Below are positions 8,070 to 20,421 of a stretch of DNA of 64,000 bases, piece after piece. The translations under genes were made by a program, and so were the position numbers. Origin of the DNA: Myxococcales bacterium (GTDB taxonomy: Bacteria; Myxococcota_A; Polyangia; Haliangiales; Haliangiaceae); NCBI GenBank assembly GCA_028287135.1, contig JAQBQE010000002.1, positions 228,109-292,108 on the forward strand. Reading direction: 5' to 3'. How positions within the stretch are numbered: the stretch's first letter is position 1; each line of letters begins with the position of its first letter. The notes beneath the pieces were generated by a model. The model was not told the DNA's origin, made no database searches, and saw only the letters and a program-made list of their open reading frames with translations.

Positions 8070-10625
8070 CTAGAGCTCGCCCTTGATTCCGAGACTCGGG
8101 ATCAGCGGGAGGCCGGGGATGTCGTTCTGCTGCCGGTAATCGAAGCTGTACTCGGTGCCTTCGCGGTTGCTGCGGTTGTAGGCGTTCTGCAGGTCGAGGT
8201 AGCCGGCGCACGGATGGCCCGCGATCTGAAACTGCTTCTCGACGCGCACATCGAGCCGGTGGAAGGTCGAGCTCCGCGTGCTGTTGATCGCGCCGTAAAG
8301 CGCGCGATACGAATCGATGTCCGCGTCGAAGATGCTGCCGCTCACCGGGGTCTCCGGGTTGCCGCTGACCAGGCGGAACGTGCCGCCGACCTCCCAGCCG
8401 CGGCCGAGCTTGACCGAGCTGGCGACCGTCAGGATGTGCGTCTGGTCGTAGTCGAACAGGCGCCACATGCCGGCGTCGTTTCGTTCGCTGCGCGACAGGG
8501 TGTAGGACACCAGCCCGGAGACCGGGCCGCCCGGCTGCCATCGCCCCGCGAACTCGGCGCCGTAGATCCGACCGCTGCCCGCGTTCACCTTCATGCCGCC
8601 CGGGCCGGCGACGATCATGTGATCGAGGCTCTTGTAGTAGCCCTCGACGCCGACCGACATGCGGCTCGAGATCTTGTGGTCGAAGCCCAGCCCGTAGTGA
8701 ATCGCCTGCTGCGCACGCAGGCCAGGGTTACCGAACCCAGGGATCGATTCGTCCTCGGTGGGCGGTTGCGAGAACTGCCCGAGCCCGCCCTTGAACGTCG
8801 TGGCGCCGAGCGTGTAGCGCGCCGTGAGGCGTGGATCGACGGTCGTCTGATCGATGTCAGCGAACCGGTCGACGCGAACACCGGCCGTGATCGCGAGCGG
8901 CGCCACCGGCGCGATGGTGGCCTCGGCATAGGCCGCGGGCCGGAACCACGTGCCGCCCTTCTCGTCGACGTGCACCTCGTTCAGACGATCGCCACGGTAG
9001 GTCTTGTCGGGGTTACCTTCGACCTGCGGGATCTGCGGGCCCGAGTACCAGACGTCTCCGATCGTGTGATGGACGTCCAGCCCCCAGGCGAACTGCAGAT
9101 ACTTCGACGCCGTGGCGTGCCAGTCCGCACGACCGAACACCTCGTACGCGTCGATACCGCCGCCGAGCAGTCCGCCGACTTCGATGGCAAAGCGGTTCTT
9201 TCCACCGGTCACCGAGATCTCCTGATCGAGACCGGGCCAGGTTCGCTTCCAGTCCGCGCGCACCCGGTGAAACGCTCCATCAACACCGAGGCGATCGCGG
9301 GTCGTCGAGGCGCCGCTCGGATTGGCGAGCACAACCTGGAGCTCGTCGGTGCTGCCGTAGCCGATCAGCCGGAGCCGGTTGTTGCTGTCGGGCTTGTACG
9401 TCGTGATCGCCTGCCAGTCGGTGTAGACCGGTGTCGCCGCGACGGGGGCGTCGGTCGCCCTCAGCAGCGGTCCGATCCAGGCGTCGATGTGACTGCGGCG
9501 ACCGCCGATCGCGAACGAGGTCTTGTCGTTGATCGGGCCCTCGACCAGAGCCGACGCATCGATCATGTTGAGGTCGAGCTTGGCGTGAAGGCGATCGGTG
9601 AGCGGGTCGCGCAGCTCGGCCTCGATGACGCCACCGATCTTGCGCCCATAGTGGGTCGAGAAGTTGCCGGGGAATAGCTCGACGCTCTTGAGCAGAGAAC
9701 CGTTGACGAAGCTCGTCAGGCCACCGAGGTGATAGAGCTGCGAGACCGGTGCACCGTCGAAGAACACCTGACTGTCTCCCGGTGCGCTGCCGCGAACGAG
9801 GATCGTCCCCGCACCACTGGCAGGGCGGGCGACGCCGGGCAGCAGCTCCAGGGCGCGGAGCGGATCGCCGCGGGTCCCCGCGAGCTTGGTCAACTCCTCG
9901 CCCTCGAGCGAGCGGCGCGTGATCTCGCGGACCGGTGCTTCGATCGTCGCGACCGCGCCGTACGATCCGGTGTCCTCGCGCGCCGCGGTGGAGTCCAGAC
10001 GATACGTGACCTCGGCCGCCTCGCCAGCGATCACGTCCTCGTCCTGCGCGAACGCGGCGTGATCGAGTGCACTGATCGCGATGTGGTAGTGGCCGGCCGG
10101 CAGCTCGTCGATCGCGAACCCACCGGACTCGTCGGTGGTCACGCGATGTACGCCGCCCTTGGCGCTGGTGGCCACCACCTCGACGCCACCGAGCGCGACG
10201 CCATCTGCGCGCGACAGGATCCGGCCCTCGATGCGACCCGAGACCACGGCGGCTGGAGCGGCAACCACCGGGGCAGGGCGTTCGAGCGTGAACGCATAGC
10301 GGTAGTGAATGCGCGCGGCGATCGGAGCGCCATCCTTGATCGCCGGCGCGAACACGAACTGACGAACCGCAGCGAGGGCTGCCTCGTCGAAGCCGTCACC
10401 GACCAGCGCGAGCACCCGTGCATCGAGCACGCGGCCGTCTGCTCCGACGGTGACCTCGAGCTCGACGGACGCCTCGCGACCAGCGTCGCGTGCGGCGGTG
10501 GGATAGTCCGCAGGCACGAACGTCGCGATCGTCGGAGGTGTCGCGACAGGTTGGGCACCTGCCGGAGCTGCCGTGAGGAGTGACGCGAACAACAACGCCG
10601 ACAGCGTGGTGCGAAGGTGGTGCAT
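8070..10625 (-). CDS. TonB-dependent outer-membrane receptor with TonB-like N-terminal domain
   Basis: About 851 residues from ATG 10625 (MHHLRTTLSALLFASLLTAA, signal peptide, cleavage near AGA-QP); the upstream ATG at 10658 lies inside the promoter match. Order of parts: a TonB C-terminal-like domain (about 30-115, with YPTAARDAG and VELEVTVGADGRV), a carboxypeptidase-regulatory-like beta-sandwich (about 125-210), a plug (LRALELLPGVARPASGAGTI, VFFDGAPV) and a 22-strand-type barrel. A TonB-like module at the receptor's own N-terminus is uncommon. The lipoprotein at 7157 follows in the same unit, and a -24/-12 element with palindromic operators precedes it. Ligand unknown. Confidence 0.88.
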   Translation of the reverse strand: MHHLRTTLSALLFASLLTAAPAGAQPVATPPTIATFVPADYPTAARDAGREASVELEVTVGADGRVLDARVLALVGDGFDEAALAAVRQFVFAPAIKDGAPIAARIHYRYAFTLERPAPVVAAPAAVVSGRIEGRILSRADGVALGGVEVVATSAKGGVHRVTTDESGGFAIDELPAGHYHIAISALDHAAFAQDEDVIAGEAAEVTYRLDSTAAREDTGSYGAVATIEAPVREITRRSLEGEELTKLAGTRGDPLRALELLPGVARPASGAGTILVRGSAPGDSQVFFDGAPVSQLYHLGGLTSFVNGSLLKSVELFPGNFSTHYGRKIGGVIEAELRDPLTDRLHAKLDLNMIDASALVEGPINDKTSFAIGGRRSHIDAWIGPLLRATDAPVAATPVYTDWQAITTYKPDSNNRLRLIGYGSTDELQVVLANPSGASTTRDRLGVDGAFHRVRADWKRTWPGLDQEISVTGGKNRFAIEVGGLLGGGIDAYEVFGRADWHATASKYLQFAWGLDVHHTIGDVWYSGPQIPQVEGNPDKTYRGDRLNEVHVDEKGGTWFRPAAYAEATIAPVAPLAITAGVRVDRFADIDQTTVDPRLTARYTLGATTFKGGLGQFSQPPTEDESIPGFGNPGLRAQQAIHYGLGFDHKISSRMSVGVEGYYKSLDHMIVAGPGGMKVNAGSGRIYGAEFAGRWQPGGPVSGLVSYTLSRSERNDAGMWRLFDYDQTHILTVASSVKLGRGWEVGGTFRLVSGNPETPVSGSIFDADIDSYRALYGAINSTRSSTFHRLDVRVEKQFQIAGHPCAGYLDLQNAYNRSNREGTEYSFDYRQQNDIPGLPLIPSLGIKGEL

Positions 10626-10641
10626 GGGCGAACAGAGCCAC

Positions 10642-10657
10642 AGCACCCGGCGTGCCA
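10642..10657 (-). promoter_or_regulatory. Candidate sigma-54 (-24/-12) promoter of the receptor gene
   Basis: The minus strand reads TGGCACGCCGGGTGCT. It has a perfect -24 element (TGGCACG) and a three-of-four -12 element (GTGC for TTGC), with exact GG-N10-GC spacing. The predicted start site (about 10631) is only some six bases before the chosen ATG, so translation would be nearly leaderless. That is the main weakness of this call. Confidence 0.5.
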
Positions 10658-10700
10658 CGCTCGTCGCCTCGCAGTTCGCAGGGTTCGGCGCCTAGCCGGC

Positions 10701-10736
10701 GGACACCTGACCGGAGCGCGGACAGCTGTCCGGACA
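10701..10736. promoter_or_regulatory. Candidate enhancer (UAS) of the receptor gene
   Basis: The core is a 14-base perfect palindrome CGGACAGCTGTCCG (10719-10732), overlapped by TGTCCGGACA (10727-10736) and preceded by a degenerate copy GGACACCTGACC (10701-10712). The pattern GGACA-N2-TGTCC is the same as at 4046-4074, and the centres lie about 95-100 bases upstream of the predicted start site. Confidence 0.58.
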
Positions 10737-10744
10737 CGTCACGG

Positions 10745-11044
10745 TCAGTCGGCGATCCGGCTGACGGTGAGGTTACCGACGAGCGCCTCGCCCGTAGCGC
10801 TGGTCCCGGCGCCACCCGAACGCAGCTCGTGACGGTTCAGCTTCCACCAGTGCGCAGCGCGAGCGTTCGTCCAGCGGCCCGATGCCACGCAGGCGCGAAG
10901 GAGCTCGCGAAGTACGTGCGCCGACGCGGGACGATCTTCCGGTCGCTTCGCAAGATAGATCAGGCTGATGATCGCGAGCACACGACCGAACCGGGATAGC
11001 CGGCTCTGCCACAGCTCGTGGTCGATCGCGCCAGCGGAGTCCAT
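10745..11044 (-). pseudogene. C-terminal relic of a Ser/Thr kinase gene
   Basis: The 99-codon frame contains IYLAKRPEDRPASAHVLRELLRAC, the end of a PknB-type kinase domain, followed by a short tail like that of the intact kinase at 5472-7148 (CLAKDRNARPASAAVLRTALLAC). Nothing upstream encodes the glycine loop, HRD or DFG motifs, so only the last part of the gene survives. The remaining stretch 11045-11317 shows no supportable gene. The fragment may come from a truncated paralogue of the neighbouring kinase. Confidence 0.6.
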
Positions 11045-11317
11045 TGCACTCTATAGACCGGAACCGTCGGGAATGCGCGTAGGCCTCCCCGCACGTCATC
11101 CATTCTCCGCAACTCGTCACCACATCGATCACGCCATCACCGCCGGGCTCGACCGATCGCTCCGGATCGGGTCGCGGCGAGATCGCTCAGCGGGGGCGGC
11201 GTGATGAGCGCCGCAGGCGCGCTGGGGCGGGCAGGTGGATGGCTGACTCCGTCGGTCTCAGGCCGATGCGCTGTCGACCGGTGAGCGACTGGCACGTGGT
11301 CTGCTCCGAACACGGGT

Positions 11318-11851
11318 GTGGGTACCGCATCGCAGGGCCATGTCGCCGAGGTGATCACGCGCAACATTCACGCGATCATTCAGGCGCGTGATGACGCGAC
11401 GGCGCTCCGTCCTCCCTCGCACAGGGTCGCGGACAGGATCACGGCCTTCACGGGGAGCATGGCGTCGGTCGCGCTGCACGGGTTGTTGTTCGGCGGCTGG
11501 CTGGTGCTCAACGCGGGCGTTGTTCCGGGTGTCACGCCGTGGGATCCGTTCCCGTTCGTGATGCTCGCGATGTGGGCGTCGGTCGAGGCGATCTTCCTGA
11601 CGACGTTCGTGTTGATCAGCCAGAACCGGATGCAGCGGCTTGCCGATCAGCGCGCGGACCTGAACCTGCAGATCGACCTGCTCGCGGAGCATGAAGTCAC
11701 CCGACTCCTCGAGCTGGTCGACGAGATCGCGAAGCGCCTGGGAATCCCGCGGCCACCGGACCGCGAGCTCGAGATGCTCAAAGAGGATGTCGCGCCGACG
11801 ACGGTACTCGAACAGATCGAGGAGATCGAGCGCACGCGACACGAGCACTGA
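11318..11851 (+). CDS. DUF1003 family membrane protein
   Basis: 177 residues from GTG 11318. The core matches the DUF1003 pattern: ADRITAFTGSMASVALHGLLFGGWLVLN, then a W-x-PFPFVMLAMWASVEAIF segment, FVLISQNRMQ and DLNLQIDLLAEHEVTRLL. Two transmembrane helices are followed by a helical cytoplasmic tail with likely coiled coil. Function of the family is unknown. Convergent with the peptidase gene at 11858 with only six bases between. Confidence 0.85.
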   Translation: MGTASQGHVAEVITRNIHAIIQARDDATALRPPSHRVADRITAFTGSMASVALHGLLFGGWLVLNAGVVPGVTPWDPFPFVMLAMWASVEAIFLTTFVLISQNRMQRLADQRADLNLQIDLLAEHEVTRLLELVDEIAKRLGIPRPPDRELEMLKEDVAPTTVLEQIEEIERTRHEH

Positions 11852-11857
11852 GGTGCG

Positions 11858-12985
11858 CTAGTTGATCCAGGGCGGCCGCGCGGGCTTGTTCGGATCGCCA
11901 TCGCTGGTCGGTCCATCTGTCTCGTCGGGCTCCGCGAGCGGATCCTCCCCGGGCCACGGCACGTAGCTCGGTGCGAACACGGCAGATGGGGCGAGCGCAG
12001 CGGCGCGAGCGGCAGTCTCGGCACGCTCGGCCTCGAGGCGCTGCTGCTCTTCGAGATCCCACTGCGCCATCCGCTTGCGGTTCTGCCGCCGGCGTCGCCA
12101 GTACGCGAGGGTCAGCAGGAACGCGCAGAAGATCCACAGCGCGAGGCCGAGGAGCCCGACCGGCATCAGCATGTATCGATTCGTCAGATCGCTGCGCCAC
12201 TCCTCGAACAGCTCGCGGAGCGGGCGACCAAACGCGATCTTCGCGGCGCTATCGAGATCGCCGGTGCGGCCGACTTCGGTCAGGAACCGGCGGAACGGCC
12301 AGCGATCGCCATCGTCGTTCTTGTCCTCCCAGCGACCGCGTCGCGACAGGAACCCGACGAAGTCATAGCTCTGCGCGTACGCGCGGTGCGCCGGAAGCTC
12401 CTCGCGCGGGAACGTGCGATCGAGCTCGTCGAGGGAGACCACGCCGCCGAACCATGCCATCCCCGCGAGCGTCTCGGTGCGGTCCCACGACCACTCGCCG
12501 GAGTGCTGGTACGCGAAGCCTTCGTGCAGCCAATGCGGAGCGCGCGCACCAAGGGCAACGCCGAGCGCGATGTGACCGAGCTCGTGCTTGAGCGTGCTCA
12601 TCGGATCGACGAGATTCGCGTTGCGGCGCACTGCGATCGAGATGATGCCGAGGTCGGGATACGCGACACCGATCGCCCACGGCGGGGCACCGCGTCCAGC
12701 TGGCGCGACCGCGGCCAGGTCAGACGAGTCGCGCACGAGGCGGACCTCGATCCGGCGTGGCCGGGGCAGATCGACCAGGTCGGCGGAGATCCGGGTCAGC
12801 GCAGCCTCCGCGCCTTCGGCGAGCTTGGCGGCCTGGGACTCGAGGCCTGACTCGGCGTAGACCGTGACCCGGCCGCGACTCGCAGCCTCGGACAGCTGCG
12901 GCGCGGCGAGCGCAGGGCGCGCCCAGACGAGCAGCGTCATCACGACGGTGATCAGCCACGCAAACGTACGAGCTCGCATCGTCAT
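11858..12985 (-). CDS. MA-type zinc metallopeptidase, membrane anchored
   Basis: Start ATG 12985 (MTMRARTFAWLITVVMTLLVW), because it overlaps the upstream stop as ATGA and yields a signal peptide. The zinc site is HELGH (in STLKHELGHIALG) and the probable third ligand is the Glu in WLHEGFAYQHSG, as in gluzincins. A transmembrane helix (LMPVGLLGLALWIFCAFLLTL) near the C-terminus anchors the domain with an Arg-rich cytoplasmic tail that continues in an acidic, Pro-rich end. Probably works in the periplasm. Coupled to the PEGA protein gene upstream. Confidence 0.82.
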   Translation of the reverse strand: MTMRARTFAWLITVVMTLLVWARPALAAPQLSEAASRGRVTVYAESGLESQAAKLAEGAEAALTRISADLVDLPRPRRIEVRLVRDSSDLAAVAPAGRGAPPWAIGVAYPDLGIISIAVRRNANLVDPMSTLKHELGHIALGVALGARAPHWLHEGFAYQHSGEWSWDRTETLAGMAWFGGVVSLDELDRTFPREELPAHRAYAQSYDFVGFLSRRGRWEDKNDDGDRWPFRRFLTEVGRTGDLDSAAKIAFGRPLRELFEEWRSDLTNRYMLMPVGLLGLALWIFCAFLLTLAYWRRRRQNRKRMAQWDLEEQQRLEAERAETAARAAALAPSAVFAPSYVPWPGEDPLAEPDETDGPTSDGDPNKPARPPWIN

Positions 12986-14175
12986 GGGTAGTGGAGCTCC
13001 ACGTGCTGGGTGTTGCTCGCGGAGTCGTGCAGGTAGAGCAGGGTGGCTCCGCCCACGACCGCACCGAGGATCGTCGCGTAGACCCACCACTTCGTGGGTT
13101 CATCGACGCGATCCTTGCCGCCGCGGAGCTTTGGATCCTCGAGCAGCAACGGCTGATCGGGGTCGGGTGCGCGGTCGGCCCAGGTCTGGACGCGGTCCGC
13201 GATCACCGCGACCAGGCGCGGTGCATCGGCGAGCTCTCCGGTTCCGTCCTCACCACCGAGCAGACGCGGCGGCTCGGAGCGTCCCACCCGGCCCCACGCC
13301 TGGATCTGATCGCCACGGCGTACGATCGCGACGCGCGCGTTGACAGCGAGCAGCGCCTCGCCGAGCTCGGCTGGAGCGGGCAGGGTGCCGCGCCAGCTCG
13401 CGACCCGCTGCGCGAGGGCGGCGTACGCGCCCCGCTGTTCTGGCATCGGCACGGTGATCGTCGTCTGCGTGCGCACCGCGGTGCCTGCGGCCCAGCCCCG
13501 ACGCGTGCCGGCGGACGCCGCGATCACGTGCTCGCCGGCGCGGACATGGGTCTTGAGCGGCGAGGTCCCGACCCGCTGGAAGTCGATCCAGATCGCGGCG
13601 CCGGGGACCTCGGCCTTGATCTCGAGCGGAACCATGTCGTGGTCGAGCACCGCGTCGACCTCGGGGTACCGGGTCCACACATCGAGGGGGACCTCGGCAG
13701 GACGCGGGCCGAGCGCTCGCAGGCGCGCGGTGGCGGTCATCGCTGCATCGGAATCGCCCATGCGGTCGGCGCACAGCAGCCGATAGGTCCAGGCACGCGT
13801 GAGCTCGGGGACGGCACGGCCCGCTGCCTGGCGCGCGGCTGCGATCCCGATCGCGGTCTGGCTCGCGACGATCGTCGCCGGGCAGTCGAGGGCGCCGAAC
13901 GCGCGCTGCGCATCGCCGATCGCGACAGCGAGCTGGAGCTCATCAGGCTCGGTGCTCTGGCCGCCGAGGGCATCCTCGACACCATCGCCGAGCACCGGTT
14001 CGAGTCCACCCGCAACGATCGCCGCCGCGAGCTTCTGCCGGACCGCAGCATCGGAAGGTCCGAGATCGAACACCGCAACGCGCTCACGTGGCGCGGCGGT
14101 GGCGGTGGTCGCGACGAGCGCGACCGCTGCCAGAGCTAGGCTGCCAGCGACTTGAAGTACTCGTTCAACGCCCAT
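12982..14175 (-). CDS. PEGA-domain exported protein with C-terminal membrane helix
   Basis: 397 residues. An N-terminal signal peptide (MGVERVLQVAGSLALAAVAL) is followed by a helical region of unknown type, then a PEGA-like beta unit (about 185-225, VPGAAIWIDFQRVGTSPLKTHVRAGEH). A membrane segment (WWVYATILGAVVGGATLLYL) lies close to the C-terminus. PEGA units occur in bacterial surface and envelope proteins. The gene overlaps the 3' end of the PilZ gene by 40 bases and is ATGA-coupled to the peptidase gene. Molecular role not known. Confidence 0.75.
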   Translation of the reverse strand: MGVERVLQVAGSLALAAVALVATTATAAPRERVAVFDLGPSDAAVRQKLAAAIVAGGLEPVLGDGVEDALGGQSTEPDELQLAVAIGDAQRAFGALDCPATIVASQTAIGIAAARQAAGRAVPELTRAWTYRLLCADRMGDSDAAMTATARLRALGPRPAEVPLDVWTRYPEVDAVLDHDMVPLEIKAEVPGAAIWIDFQRVGTSPLKTHVRAGEHVIAASAGTRRGWAAGTAVRTQTTITVPMPEQRGAYAALAQRVASWRGTLPAPAELGEALLAVNARVAIVRRGDQIQAWGRVGRSEPPRLLGGEDGTGELADAPRLVAVIADRVQTWADRAPDPDQPLLLEDPKLRGGKDRVDEPTKWWVYATILGAVVGGATLLYLHDSASNTQHVELHYP

Positions 14176-14447
14176 ACGTCACGCGCCCGCAATCCGTCGA
14201 ACTGGACGCCGACCGAGGTCGTGTCGGCCCAACGCACGGTCGCGCCGATCTCGATCGCATCCGCGGCGGTCGGGACCTTGAACGTGAGGTTGACGCGCTC
14301 GCCCATGGCATGACGCTTCGACGCGGTGATCAGCGCACCGCCGAGCGAGAGGTTCATGATCGTGCAGGCCTCGTTGGCGCCCGTGATCGCGAGCGTGGCC
14401 TGGACCGAGACTACGTAACGTGCAGATGTACGGCGATTGTCGGCCAC
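14136..14447 (-). CDS. PilZ domain protein
   Basis: 103 residues, a single PilZ barrel. It starts with the R-R-x3-R block (MADNRRTSARYVVS), continues with NLSLGGALI and ends with VGVQFDGL. The RxxxR and N/DxSxxG motifs for cyclic-di-GMP are recognisable: N33-L-S-L-G-G matches, and RRTSAR supplies the arginines. Likely a c-di-GMP-responsive adaptor. It heads a same-strand string with the PEGA protein and peptidase. Confidence 0.85.
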   Translation of the reverse strand: MADNRRTSARYVVSVQATLAITGANEACTIMNLSLGGALITASKRHAMGERVNLTFKVPTAADAIEIGATVRWADTTSVGVQFDGLRARDVWALNEYFKSLAA

Positions 14448-14565
14448 GGATATCCCTCGTGACCATTGTATGCGGTGCGGCCGCGAACATCATCGAGTGC
14501 GACCGGGGATCCACTCGGAAAAGCATGGATCCGAATCGGCGGCGCGCACCTACCTGATGTGGCGG

Positions 14566-15669
14566 CTACGACAGCTTGATGTCGATGTAGGCCTTCTTGC
14601 GCAGCTCCTCGAGCCAGACCTGCGTCTGCTTGTCCATCTCCTTGCGGCGGAGCTCACGGGACAGCTGCTCCTTCATCTCGGGGAATGGCTTGAGGTTCGA
14701 CGTCTGGACCTCGGTCACGTTGAACACGTGGAGGCCCTGCGGGCCGGTCACCGGGCCGCGGATGTCACCCTTCTCCATCGCGAACACGATCGGCTCCCAC
14801 TCGGGGTTCGCCATGCTGCCGCGCTGGAAGTAGCCGAGCTCGCCGCCGGTCGCCTTCGTGCTGACGTCATCGGAGACGTCGGCCGCGACCTTGGCGAAGT
14901 CCTCGCCACCCTTGATCCGGTCCATCGCCTTGGCCGCCTTGTCCTTGGCCTCGGCGATCTGCTGCTCGGTCGGGTGCTCGGGAAGCTTGAACAGGATGTG
15001 CGACAGCTTGACCGCGCTGACCGAGTCACTGCGGCGCTGCATCTGATCGTACTTCGCGCGGATGTCCTCGTCGGTGATGTTGACCTTGTGGGCAACCAGC
15101 TGGTTGACCGCGCGCAGCCGGAGCAGCTGGCGGCGGAGGTCCTGCTTGTAGTTCGCGACCGTGTAGCCCTGCGCGGCGAGCACCTGCGCGAGCGCGGCGT
15201 CATCGAGGTTGTTCGTCGACTTGATCTCGTCGAGCGCGGCCTGGACCTCGCTCGATTCGACCTCGATCTTCGCGGCCTCGGCGGCCTGGACGATGAGCTC
15301 CTCGTTGACCATCTCGTCGAGCACCTGGCTGCGCAGCTTCTCGATCCGGCGATCGCGCTCCTTGGGATCGGCGATCTGCTGCGCTTCGCCGAGCACCGGG
15401 ATCATCCGCGCCTCGAGCTCGCTGCGCAGGACGATCGCGTCGTTGATCACGGCGACCACGCGCTCGAAGATGATCTTCTTGCCGGCATTGGGCGACGTGG
15501 TCGGAGCCGCGGTCGCGGGCTTCGTCGGGGTCGTGGGGGCCGTCGGTGCGGCCGGGGGCGTGGTCGTGGTCGGCGCCTTGGCGGCGTCGTCCGGAGCAGC
15601 CATGGCAAACGTCGGTGCACCGAGGGTGAGACCGGCGACGATCAGGAGCTGCAGCTTGCGCACGACCAT
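14566..15669 (-). CDS. SurA/PpiC-type periplasmic peptidyl-prolyl isomerase
   Basis: Start ATG 15669 (MVVRKLQLLIVAGLTLG...AMAA) gives a clean signal peptide and has GGAAGACAGG before it; an ATG at 15705 overlaps the upstream stop (ATGA) and would add 12 residues. After a Pro/Thr/Ala linker come a SurA N-domain (FERVVAVINDAIVLRSELEARM) and a parvulin domain (about 240-335, VKLSHILFKLPE, GGELGYFQRGSM, GPVTGPQGLHVFNV). It should help outer-membrane proteins fold. Gene order mfd - lipoprotein PPIase - SurA-like suggests one operon. Confidence 0.88.
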   Translation of the reverse strand: MVVRKLQLLIVAGLTLGAPTFAMAAPDDAAKAPTTTTPPAAPTAPTTPTKPATAAPTTSPNAGKKIIFERVVAVINDAIVLRSELEARMIPVLGEAQQIADPKERDRRIEKLRSQVLDEMVNEELIVQAAEAAKIEVESSEVQAALDEIKSTNNLDDAALAQVLAAQGYTVANYKQDLRRQLLRLRAVNQLVAHKVNITDEDIRAKYDQMQRRSDSVSAVKLSHILFKLPEHPTEQQIAEAKDKAAKAMDRIKGGEDFAKVAADVSDDVSTKATGGELGYFQRGSMANPEWEPIVFAMEKGDIRGPVTGPQGLHVFNVTEVQTSNLKPFPEMKEQLSRELRRKEMDKQTQVWLEELRKKAYIDIKLS

Positions 15670-15701
15670 TGTGACCTGTCTTCCAGGGTTTCCGTTGCCC
15701 G

Positions 15702-16775
15702 TCATGGGGCGGGCTTCTCGGCTCCCGTGCCACCCGGAACCGGGTCGACAGGGGCATTCGGAGGTGGCGGGGGCGTCTGCGCACCTCCCATCGCGGGCGG
15801 CGTGAGGTCGTGGCCGTGTCCGTCATCGACGGCGGTCGACGTATCGATCCGTACGCGTGCGAGATTGGCCTCGTTGATCTCGATCTTCGACGAGCTCCTG
15901 AGCCCATCGACGAAGTCCTTCTGCGCCTTCATCCGGCTGTCGCGAAACAGCTTGTTTCTGATCGCGGGCTTCGCATCCTCGAACGACTTGGTCATCGACT
16001 TGCGCCGGCCGGTCTGCTTCAGCACGTAGAACGTGCCGTTACCGGCATCGATCGTGGTCGACACATCGCCCGTGTTGATCAACGCGAACGCACCCTTGAC
16101 CACCGGCGCGGGGAGCTCCTTGGTCTGCGCATCGAAGTAGCGCAGGTCGCCACCGGCAAGCTTGGTGTCCTCGTCGCTCGTGTACTTCATCACGAGATCG
16201 CGAAAGCCCTTGTTCGTCTTGCCGGCCTCGCCGCGCGCCTCGAGGGCAACACGATCTGCCTGCGCGCGGTTCTTGAGGATGATCGCGGACACCCGGACCT
16301 CCTCGGGCTTCACGTACTCGGCGAGATTTGCGTCGTAGTACGCCTTCATGTCGGCGTCGGGCACGGTCTCGGCGGTGACCTTTGCGTCGAACTCGTCGCG
16401 CATCAGCTTCTGGATCATCACCTGCTTCATCGTGCGGACGACCTCGGGATCCTTGTCGAGGCCGCGCTTGTAGGCTTCCTTCGCGAGCACCTCGAACCGG
16501 ATCAGCGAGTCGAGAAACTCCTTCTTCTGCTCGAGCGACGTGTAGCGCGCACGGATGTACGGCGACTGCCGGTTGATCCGCTCCTGGAACTCGCCGAGCG
16601 TGATCGTGACGTTGTCGATCTTCGCGAGCGGCTGGCTCAGCTCCTCGACGTTCTGCGGCGGCGCAGACGGTGCGCCGGGGCCACGGCTCGGGGCGGCCTG
16701 TGCGTCTTCGGCCTTCTTCTGGCAGCCGCACAGCGCTGCGCACGCGAGGAGGACCACGACAGGAACCCTAGTCAT
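15702..16775 (-). CDS. Lipoprotein of the PpiC/SurA foldase family
   Basis: Start ATG 16775 (MTRVPVVVLLACAALCGC), a lipoprotein signal with lipobox LCGC; a longer frame back to 16874 would overlap mfd. It contains a SurA-like N-terminal helical domain (LAKIDNVTITLGEFQERIN) and a parvulin-like segment (VRVSAIILKNRAQADR, LAGGDLRYFDAQTKELPAPVVKGAFAL), plus a Pro-rich tail. It resembles PrsA-type lipid-anchored foldases. It lies 10 bases downstream of mfd and is coupled to the SurA-like gene. Confidence 0.82.
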   Translation of the reverse strand: MTRVPVVVLLACAALCGCQKKAEDAQAAPSRGPGAPSAPPQNVEELSQPLAKIDNVTITLGEFQERINRQSPYIRARYTSLEQKKEFLDSLIRFEVLAKEAYKRGLDKDPEVVRTMKQVMIQKLMRDEFDAKVTAETVPDADMKAYYDANLAEYVKPEEVRVSAIILKNRAQADRVALEARGEAGKTNKGFRDLVMKYTSDEDTKLAGGDLRYFDAQTKELPAPVVKGAFALINTGDVSTTIDAGNGTFYVLKQTGRRKSMTKSFEDAKPAIRNKLFRDSRMKAQKDFVDGLRSSSKIEINEANLARVRIDTSTAVDDGHGHDLTPPAMGGAQTPPPPPNAPVDPVPGGTGAEKPAP

Positions 16776-16785
16776 CACAATGACT

Positions 16786-20376
<3,591 letters not shown>

Positions 20377-20421
20377 CGGCGCGGAACCCTAGCACTTCAC
20401 CGCAGTCGCGCCTCCACGGCC

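Noticed and set aside
7590..9677. 695-codon plus-strand frame across the receptor and lipoprotein
   Set aside because: Antisense shadow of the TonB-dependent receptor; no motifs.
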